Origin: Eubacterium sp.
GTDB lineage: Bacteria; Bacillota; Clostridia; Lachnospirales; Lachnospiraceae
NCBI GenBank assembly: GCA_003486385.1
Contig: DNFT01000067.1
Location: forward strand, 45,292 to 65,067
Reading direction: 5' to 3'
DNA: 19,776 nucleotides
How positions within the stretch are numbered: the first letter of the stretch is position 1; each line of letters opens with the position of its first letter. A model generated the notes under the pieces. It saw nothing but the letters and a program-made list of their open reading frames with translations, searched no databases and had not been told where the DNA came from. Shown one piece after another: positions 15,106-19,776 of the stretch. A program made the translations under genes and the position numbers.

Positions 15106-15393
15106 CTGCAGATATATGGCGAGTATCTGCCTAAAGGCTGTGAAATTAACCTCTTGGGCAGAAAAATTGATTGATGTTATAAGGCATATCAGTCCATGGA
15201 TGACATTATAGTGTCTGTTAGGCAGAGAAAAACACTGTAAGACTGTGAAAAATCAGTCCAAGGCAGGCAGTGTATGAGCACATGGGCAGAGAAAATTCAT
15301 AAAATTAGAATTTTACAAGGATTTTCTCTGCCCATAAGTGTTATATTGGATATGAATGGACAGAAAATATAAGACAATGACATGGAGAAATGC
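15106..15393 (+). promoter_or_regulatory. Hairpin-rich leader upstream of the Nudix gene
   Basis: It contains a 7-bp dyad GCAGATA (15108-15114)/TATCTGC (15124-15130), a hairpin GACTG/CAGTC (15241-15258), and a 52-nt hairpin (15283-15334). The 52-nt hairpin has 14-bp arms TGGGCAGAGAAAAT and ATTTTCTCTGCCCA, with an inner perfect TAAAATT-AG-AATTTTA. The arm motif GGCAGA(G)AAAA appears twice more, near 15157 and 15221. No clear -35/-10 was found; TATATT (15342-15347) is a weak -10 candidate. No T-run follows the large hairpin. The function is unknown. Confidence 0.5.
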
Positions 15394-15990
15394 ATGATGA
15401 ATACAGAATTAAATATAAATTTGCAGGATACCCAATGGCAATTTGAGTATGTTGATCATGATAGAAATATTGCCAGAGCAATCGTTTATGATGAAAGTGG
15501 ACAATTCTATTTTGTAAGAGAGCGGGATGATGATTTTGGAAAAGCAACATTAATCGAAACTGCCGGCGGTGGTGTCGAGGATGGTGAAGATTTGATAACT
15601 GCCATTCGGAGGGAACTCAAAGAAGAGTTAGGCGTACAGGTAGAAGTGGTTTGCAAAATTGGGGTTGTAAGTGATTATTATAATCTGATTCACAGACATA
15701 ATATTAATAATTATTTTTTGTGTAGAATACAATCGTTTGGAGAAAAGAATTTAACGCAGGATGAGATAGAAAGATTTCATCTATCAACATTGAAATTGTC
15801 ATATGAGGAAGCGGTCAGGGAGTATGAAGATAGAGCGAATACAAGCTTAGGAAAGCTCATTGCAAACAGGGAATTGCCTATTTTACATCGTGCAAAAGAA
15901 ATAATTGAACGCAGAATAAGCAATCCCCCGCTTCAAGTGTGTAGAGCACTAAGCGGGGGTAAGGGGGATGCTTATGTCAGTGGGAGTTAA
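15394..15990 (+). CDS. Nudix hydrolase
   Basis: A 198-residue pyrophosphohydrolase acting on nucleoside diphosphate-linked compounds. The Nudix box is complete at residues 59-81: G-x5-E-x7-REL-x-EE-x-G-V (Gly59, Glu65, Arg73, Glu74, Glu77, Glu78, Gly80), preceded by a strand with VRERDDDFGKATLIETAGG. Residues 135-170 form a helical tail (YEEAVREYEDRANTS). From residue 171 the coding sequence enters the right 164-bp repeat, which supplies the last 28 residues (ending GGKGDAYVSGS) and the stop codon. The tail therefore varies from any relative lacking the repeat, and the original stop was probably lost. ATG 15394 is chosen because GGAG (15384-15387) is six bases upstream; ATG 15382 would include it. 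The specific substrate is unknown. Codon use is AT-rich compared with the operon to the left. Confidence 0.85.
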   Translation: MMNTELNINLQDTQWQFEYVDHDRNIARAIVYDESGQFYFVRERDDDFGKATLIETAGGGVEDGEDLITAIRRELKEELGVQVEVVCKIGVVSDYYNLIHRHNINNYFLCRIQSFGEKNLTQDEIERFHLSTLKLSYEEAVREYEDRANTSLGKLIANRELPILHRAKEIIERRISNPPLQVCRALSGGKGDAYVSGS

Positions 15991-16067
15991 AAGCTCCCAC
16001 TGACAGTTCGCAAAGCGACTGCGTTCATGAGCAAGTAGCGAAAGCGGATTGCGAATGTCCGCTTTAC
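15904..16067 (-). repeat. Right 164-bp inverted repeat
   Basis: Reverse complement of the left copy with four substitutions and no gap. Its large hairpin is the better preserved one: CCCCCGCTT (15925-15933) pairs fully with AAGCGGGGG (15951-15959). The 11-bp stem GTCAGTGGGAG/CTCCCACTGAC lies at 15976-16004. The Nudix stop codon (15988-15990) falls in that hairpin's loop. The repeat ends at 16067, 31 nt before the next gene. Confidence 0.95.
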
Positions 16068-16098
16068 GCCGGCTTTTAGGCATGTGTAGGAGAAACTA

Positions 16099-16755
16099 AT
16101 GAATAAATATGACAAATGCATTGAATTGTGGGACGACTTTTTTTCAAAACAAGAATCTGTACTTCCTAAGAAAAAAGAATCCGGAAATGTGGAGTTTGAT
16201 AAAGGCTTAGCATGGTTGACAGATAACGCTTTATCGGTGCTTGATTTTGGATGTGGAAGTGGTACAGCACTGTTTTTGTGTAATAAGTATGGTACCGATA
16301 CACATATTGGGATAGATTTGTCACCGCAAGCGATAAAGAGTGCTATAGAGAAAAGTAAAATGATTGAAAACGGGAATTTTCAGTTTTTATGCGGAGGAAT
16401 TGAGGCATTAAAGGGAATACAGGATGAGTCTATGGATTCTGCCATTTTATCTAATATTATTGATAACCTGTATTCGGACGATGCAATCAGTGTTTTAGAA
16501 GAAATCAAGCGTATCCTGAAAAAGAACGGAAAACTTCTCGTAAAGTTAAACCCATTCATTTCTGATGAACAGATTGAGAAATATGGGATTAAAAAGATTA
16601 GTGGTAATCTATTAGATGACGGAATGGTTCTTTGGAACAATACTAATGAAGAATGGGAAGATATCCTTGGGGCAAGATATTCGATAAGTGACTATGTAGA
16701 AATTTATTATGAAGAATACGGACAGATTAATAGGATGTATTTATTAACTAAATAA
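16099..16755 (+). CDS. Class I SAM-dependent methyltransferase
   Basis: A 218-residue protein with the Rossmann-like methyltransferase core. Motif I is VLDFGCGSGTALF (47-59), which binds SAM; motif II is HIGIDLSPQAI (69-79), whose Asp contacts the ribose; a motif IV-like SAILSNIIDNL follows, and then the LEEIKRILKKNGKLLVKLNP strand-helix typical of the methyltransferase-11/25 group. The acceptor is unknown: it could be a small molecule, as there is no DNA- or RNA-specific motif. AGGAG (16088-16092) lies six bases before the ATG. The gene begins 31 nt after the 164-bp repeat, so its original upstream context was probably replaced. It shares an AT-rich base use with the genes that follow. Confidence 0.85.
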   Translation: MNKYDKCIELWDDFFSKQESVLPKKKESGNVEFDKGLAWLTDNALSVLDFGCGSGTALFLCNKYGTDTHIGIDLSPQAIKSAIEKSKMIENGNFQFLCGGIEALKGIQDESMDSAILSNIIDNLYSDDAISVLEEIKRILKKNGKLLVKLNPFISDEQIEKYGIKKISGNLLDDGMVLWNNTNEEWEDILGARYSISDYVEIYYEEYGQINRMYLLTK

Positions 16756-16981
16756 GCAAAACAATATGTGCTGGTATCCTTGCCATTTTTTGTACTATTT
16801 TGTTTGTTGTTTTAATCATTATCAGCATTATAAGATATGTTATGAAAAAACTATGCAAGCAGGTGGTTATTGCAGCTTTGTGTTTTGTGGCGTTAGAGCA
16901 TGACAGGATTCTTATATTTTTACATTGGATATGTTTGTGTTTCCGGGACAGAAATAAATGCAGTATGTGGAGGTTATGAAC
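16756..16981 (+). other. Gap with a start-less open frame encoding a hydrophobic stretch
   Basis: From about 16752 to 16979 one plus-strand frame is open with no normal start codon near its beginning. It would encode a hydrophobic segment (LAIFCTILFVVLIIISII) followed by a basic, Cys-rich tail. This may be a decayed membrane protein or chance in AT-rich DNA. The opposite-strand frame (16748-17020) has no ribosome binding site. No terminator or promoter was identified with confidence. Confidence 0.25.
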
Positions 16982-17257
16982 ATGGAATTGCATGACATGA
17001 TAGCTGATGAGTTGTTTCATAAGAAGTCGGTATCAGCACTTATATGGTTGATTTCACAAGGGCGTGAATTGGAGGCGGCTTATCAAAATGAAGCAATTTT
17101 TATTTCTACCGATAAATCGAAAAACAAAGTATCAATATGGATAAACAGGCAGGAAAGCTCATTTGATTCAATGGAGGAATTACTTCAATCTGCCGAAATA
17201 AAAGGACATAAGTTAATTGATGTTTGGGATGAAATACATTTAGATACATTATTTTAG
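16982..17257 (+). CDS. Small hypothetical protein
   Basis: A 91-residue acidic, soluble protein with no membrane segment or signal peptide. It looks alpha-helical at the N-terminus (MELHDMIADELFHKKSVSAL), then has a beta-like central part (AIFISTDKSKNKVSIWIN) and a short helix ending in DEIHLDTLF. I do not recognise the family. The start at ATG 16982 has GGAGG (16969-16973) eight bases upstream; ATG 16976 is only two bases from it and ATG 16958 lies before it. The good ribosome binding site and balanced composition argue for a real gene. Small proteins of this shape are common as immunity proteins or antitoxins, but no partner is adjacent, so no function is assigned. Confidence 0.6.
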   Translation: MELHDMIADELFHKKSVSALIWLISQGRELEAAYQNEAIFISTDKSKNKVSIWINRQESSFDSMEELLQSAEIKGHKLIDVWDEIHLDTLF

Positions 17258-17401
17258 AAGGTAAATTTGAATTGACCGAGCTCTTAGAGCGAGGGATGAT
17301 TCTTGTCCGAGAGGCAGGAAGATGGAGATTAGAAAGAGTTTAACAACTCGGTATTTGTAGGTGACAATAGGTTAATAAATCTTAGCTTAGGAATGGAACT
17401 A
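17258..17401. other. Short gap before the hydrolase gene
   Basis: Contains a start-less open stretch (about 17231-17344) that reads LTELLERGMILVREAGRWRLERV and stops. This could be the tail of a lost gene, but it is too short to identify. No promoter of quality was seen. Confidence 0.25.
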
Positions 17402-18250
17402 ATGAAAGAACATATTAAAGTATTTACTGGAAGTAATGAAGTACAGTGGTTATATTCGCAAGATTGGGAATATCATGATTATGGTAATTGTAAAAGGTAT
17501 TTACAAATTATCTTTCCATATAAGCGTGAGATGAAGAAGGAAGAAAAGTATCCGCTTATTTTATTTATTCCGGGTTCAGCATGGCATAAACAAGAGATGT
17601 ATAACGATATTCCGCAATATGCAACATTAGCTAAATGTGGATATGTTGTAGCTGTAATGCAGTATCGTGAATCAGACATTGCTTTATTCCCTGCACAGGT
17701 AGATGATGTTTGCAATGCACTTAAATTTATTCCGACTATTGCTGAGAATTTTCATATTGATGCAGAGCGGATTTTTCTTATGGGAAATTCCTCTGGTGGA
17801 CATATTGCTATGATGACCACATTATTTAGCGAACATGGATTATGTGAAAAAATCACGAAAATTTCTGGTGTAATTTTGGAAAGTGCATCAACAGATATAC
17901 TTATTTGTTCAAAAGCTCCACTGCCACCATGGATGCAAGTGCGACCTTCAGCGGCGTTACTTGGTGTAGATAAAATTGAGGGGAATGAGGAACTGGCTAA
18001 GAAAGCTTCTTGTGAAATGTATATAACAAAAGAAATAAATTTGCCAGCAGTGTTGCTTTTGCATAGCGAATTAGACCCAATAGTTTCAGTAGAGAATAGC
18101 AGAGTGCTGTATGATACTTTGGTAGCTGCTGGACATCAAGCGGATTATTATGAACTGGAAGGCAATGACGCTCATGGTGGTGCAACTTATTATGATAGCC
18201 AAGTGCTAAATATAATACAGAAGTTCTGCAGAGCACATATGGATTATTAA
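17402..18250 (+). CDS. Alpha/beta hydrolase (esterase/lipase-like)
   Basis: A 282-residue serine hydrolase of the alpha/beta fold, likely a carboxylesterase. The oxyanion-hole region reads FIPGSAW (where HGGxW is usual). The nucleophile elbow is GNSSGG with Ser130, the acid is Asp225 in HSELDPIV, and the base is His258 in NDAHGG, so the catalytic triad is complete. YRESDIALFPAQVDDVCNALKFI before the elbow is typical of the BD-FAE/acetyl-esterase group. No signal peptide, so it is probably cytoplasmic. Start ATG 17402 has AGGA (17389-17392) nine bases upstream; ATG 17393 immediately abuts that site. Substrate is unknown. AT-rich base use matches the rest of the acquired region. Confidence 0.85.
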   Translation: MKEHIKVFTGSNEVQWLYSQDWEYHDYGNCKRYLQIIFPYKREMKKEEKYPLILFIPGSAWHKQEMYNDIPQYATLAKCGYVVAVMQYRESDIALFPAQVDDVCNALKFIPTIAENFHIDAERIFLMGNSSGGHIAMMTTLFSEHGLCEKITKISGVILESASTDILICSKAPLPPWMQVRPSAALLGVDKIEGNEELAKKASCEMYITKEINLPAVLLLHSELDPIVSVENSRVLYDTLVAAGHQADYYELEGNDAHGGATYYDSQVLNIIQKFCRAHMDY

Positions 18251-18316
18251 ATACTAATATGTATAACAGTTGAAAAAACTTGAATAAGTCGAATAGATAG
18301 GATTGAATAGGCAGAG

Positions 18317-18573
18317 ATGAAACAAATGAAGACAATAAAACGAAAATCGGAAGGCACTCATTTTTCAATGTGTGTGCAACCTGATTTTATTTTGGTACAA
18401 ATAATGATGATGGAACATACAATTTTGCCCCTATTACATGGGTTAGCATTACAAACGAAAAAAGTAATAATTATTTGCTAATTATTAGTAAGTTTTGGAC
18501 TAAGAAAACCAAGCAAAATGTGATCAGGACTGGAGTTCTAAGTGTTAATCTCGTCAGTACGGATATGCTTGAA
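18317..18573 (+). pseudogene. Flavin reductase family remnant, frameshifted and truncated
   Basis: Starting at ATG 18317 (or 18326), the frame gives KRKSEGTHFSMCVQPDFI. It then slips one base at the T-run 18390-18393 and continues as FGTNNDDGTYNFAPITWVS, followed by KFWTKKTKQNVIRTGVLSVNLVSTDMLE. This is the N-terminal part of an FMN-binding split-barrel flavin reductase (APITWVS and TKKTKxNxxxTG are its marks). One extra T would restore the frame. The match ends at about 18573 after DMLE, where the family normally continues with about 100 more residues. The remaining frame runs in phase into the HEPN-type gene. Family membership is by motif; loss of function is inferred from the frameshift plus truncation. 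Confidence 0.75.
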
Positions 18574-18591
18574 CACAACAGAGGCTATACT

Positions 18592-19161
18592 ATGAAAATA
18601 AATTTAGAAAAAAATGAAAGTATCTTTTGTCAAATAATTGCAAATGTTTCGCTATTGGTCGAGCTTGAAAATAACAAATTTCTGGGTAGCAATTATTATA
18701 GGGAAATGAAATGGTCATGCTCTGAATCAAATAAAAAAAATATTAATACTATTTTGGATGCATCTGGAATAGGAAATCCAGCAATGTTACAAATGTTTAT
18801 GTATGCACTTCTTGTTGTGCCTAAAGAATTGTTAGGTAAAGAATGTTGTATTAACGTAGCCTTTAACAATGAAGCAAAGAAATATGTTACTTATAATACA
18901 TCTACATATTGTGGAGAAGAAAATATAAATTACTATCGTCATATTAGAAATTCAATAGCCCATTCAAAATGCGAGTATTTTACTAAAGATGGAGAAGACT
19001 ATGTTACGTTCAAGGATGATATTCCGGGAGGTACTCCTAAACAATATTGTGAAATAAGGATGGCAACCAAGAATGTTGGAAAGTTAATGGAATTTATGCT
19101 GAAAGAGCTTATGGAATTACTGAATACCAAGATTAATAATAGTTTGCATGAGAATGAGTAA
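18592..19161 (+). CDS. HEPN-type protein (Rx4H motif)
   Basis: A 189-residue, mostly alpha-helical protein whose HYIRNSIAH-like segment (YYRHIRNSIAHSKC, 114-127) contains Arg119-x4-His124, the RNase-active-site signature of HEPN domains. It is preceded by a helix (MLQMFMYALLVVP) and followed by a long C-terminal helix (VGKLMEFMLKELMELLN), in the usual HEPN order. HEPN proteins act in toxin-antitoxin and phage defence as ribonucleases; no MNT nucleotidyltransferase or other antitoxin is adjacent, so the role is open. ATG 18592 is chosen because GAGG (18581-18584) lies seven bases upstream. The frame is open back to TTG 18475, but that part is flavin-reductase residue. No terminator was seen. 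Confidence 0.6.
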   Translation: MKINLEKNESIFCQIIANVSLLVELENNKFLGSNYYREMKWSCSESNKKNINTILDASGIGNPAMLQMFMYALLVVPKELLGKECCINVAFNNEAKKYVTYNTSTYCGEENINYYRHIRNSIAHSKCEYFTKDGEDYVTFKDDIPGGTPKQYCEIRMATKNVGKLMEFMLKELMELLNTKINNSLHENE

Positions 19162-19226
19162 AAATTTATTGCAAGTGTAAAATCAACATAAAAGATATAG
19201 ATACTCCATCATATTTGTCAACGAGA

Positions 19227-19776
19227 CCAGCTATGAAAAGTCAAGCTTAAATTAGCTGGAAATTAATAAATCCTTTTCGTGGTAAAAATTGGTAACCTTA
19301 ATAAGGCTCCCTGGTGGGCGCTTTTAAACAAATCTATGATGTGGGTATCCAGACCTCTTAATCGAGGTTAAATTCCAGGTTGTCAGTCATCATTTTCCAG
19401 ATAATTCTGACAAGCTTGCCGGCACAGTGCCCAAGGGCATTATAGTGGGTTCGGCCTTCAGCCATCTTGGCGTCATAGTAAGCCTTGAAGGTGGTGTTGT
19501 TTTTTACAACATTGTGAGCTGCATTAACAAGTGCATATCTGAGGACTTTAGATCCACGTTTTGACATTCTGGTCTTCTTAGCCTGAAAGTTTCCAGACTG
19601 ATAGACAGAAGGATCCAAACCGGCATATGCAAGCAGCTTGTTGGGGCTGGAGAAACGGTGGATGTCACCGATTTCGCCAAGTATCATTCCTCCATTGATA
19701 TATCCGATACCAGGAATGGTCATAATGACAGAATCATTGAATTTTATGATTTCCGTCATTTCAGCTTCAACTCTTT
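19227..19776 (-). mobile_element. IS110-family insertion sequence (partial, right part off window)
   Basis: It contains the C-terminal half of an IS110 transposase and about 130-195 nt of non-coding 3' sequence. A dyad CCAGCTA (19227-19233)/TAGCTGG (19253-19259) lies close to where the element should end; the exact boundary between it and the HEPN gene's end (19161) is not resolved. CCTTA-A-TAAGG near 19297 is a further small palindrome in the same stretch. IS110 elements encode a bridge RNA in a non-coding end. Confidence 0.6.
19358..19776 (-). CDS. IS110-family transposase, C-terminal part (5' end off window)
   Basis: On the minus strand an open frame enters from the right edge and gives about 139 residues to the stop. 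It is the Transposase_20 region of IS110/IS1111 recombinases: VIMTIPGIGYINGGMILGEIGDIHRFSSP, then KLLAYAGLDPSVYQSG, KKTRMSKRGSKVLRYALVNAAH and a helical end. The helix-hairpin-helix-like TIPGIG and the catalytic serine expected in the conserved tail (RMSKRGS) are visible. The N-terminal RuvC-like DEDD domain lies beyond the window. The internal ATG at 19759 is not the real start, since upstream codons (RVEAE) stay in frame. It looks intact as far as seen. Confidence 0.93.
   Translation of the reverse strand, partial: RVEAEMTEIIKFNDSVIMTIPGIGYINGGMILGEIGDIHRFSSPNKLLAYAGLDPSVYQSGNFQAKKTRMSKRGSKVLRYALVNAAHNVVKNNTTFKAYYDAKMAEGRTHYNALGHCAGKLVRIIWKMMTDNLEFNLD

Larger units (their letters stand above)
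14942..16067. mobile_element. Putative mobile unit: Nudix gene between 164-bp inverted repeats
   Basis: A 1126-bp segment is bounded by two 164-bp repeats in opposite orientation that differ at only four positions and have no gaps. The interior holds a hairpin-rich 288-nt leader and one Nudix hydrolase gene. There is no transposase. The interior is AT-richer than the polyamine operon before it. The outer termini start with GTAAAG in both copies. No matching target-site duplication is seen (left flank ends ATGGTA, right flank begins GCCGGC). It may be a non-autonomous transposon with cargo, or two independent miniature elements that happen to flank a gene. The repeats are certain; mobility is inferred. 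Confidence 0.6.

Noticed and set aside
14942..16067. CRISPR array or integron cassette
   Set aside because: There are only two repeats in opposite orientation, 164 bp long with a gene between; no regular spacers, cas genes, integrase or attC-type site were seen.
14936..16073. Target-site duplication flanking the inverted-repeat unit
   Set aside because: The bases adjoining the two outer ends (ATGGTA and GCCGGC) do not match.
16748..17020. Minus-strand 90-residue protein after the methyltransferase
   Set aside because: It overlaps a better supported plus-strand gene start, lacks a ribosome binding site and has His/Cys-rich random-looking composition.
18475..18591. N-terminal extension of the HEPN-type protein from TTG 18475
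   Set aside because: The residues match a flavin reductase, there is no ribosome binding site at 18475, and a proper site precedes ATG 18592.

Overview
The window looks like the chromosome of a Gram-positive anaerobic Firmicute, most likely a Lachnospiraceae-type Clostridium relative. This is inferred from strong GGAGG ribosome binding sites, the style of the proteins (DUF3793 plus short flavodoxin, SpeA/SpeE/carboxyspermidine dehydrogenase polyamine operon, Rpn-type nuclease with an ExQ motif, paired short chromate transporters) and a moderate-GC core. No rRNA, tRNA or CRISPR array was seen. Everything was read by eye; no database search was run.

Layout. Positions 1-863 (minus strand) hold nearly all of pdxS (PLP synthase). 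A 380-nt gap follows, carrying two fragments of a dispersed repeat and an extended -10 promoter. It feeds a pair of half-size chromate-transporter (CHR) genes (1245-2490). Next come a decayed LytTR regulator (about 2632-2898), an Rpn/PD-(D/E)XK nuclease gene whose ribosome binding site sits at the foot of a hairpin (3008-4027), and a two-gene MacB/FtsX-type ABC exporter (4124-7224). A 52-nt near-perfect hairpin precedes a methyl-accepting chemotaxis protein (7386-9122), which ends in a clear terminator followed by a multi-hairpin palindromic repeat. DUF3793 and flavodoxin genes (9430-10580) follow. A gene-free 550-nt stretch then has a near-consensus promoter, a structured RNA of about 360 nt and a strong terminator.

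Positions 11134-14913 are a polyamine operon: a SpeA-type decarboxylase, a spermidine-synthase homologue with changed substrate-motif residues, and a carboxy(nor)spermidine dehydrogenase. The decarboxylase that would complete the carboxyspermidine route is not present here. Instead, 28 nt after the last gene there is a 1126-bp unit bounded by two 164-bp inverted repeats (about 98% identical, no gaps) that enclose a Nudix hydrolase gene. One repeat supplies the last 28 codons of that gene.

From about 15106 to the right edge the sequence is visibly AT-richer and looks acquired: Nudix, SAM-dependent methyltransferase, small unknown protein, alpha/beta hydrolase, a frameshifted and truncated flavin-reductase remnant joined in frame to a HEPN-type gene (Rx4H motif), and the 3' part of an IS110-family transposase on the minus strand running off the end. 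The most unusual parts are the 164-bp inverted-repeat unit and its repeat family (also seen near 1075-1170), the orphan structured RNA before the polyamine operon, and the flavin reductase/HEPN junction.
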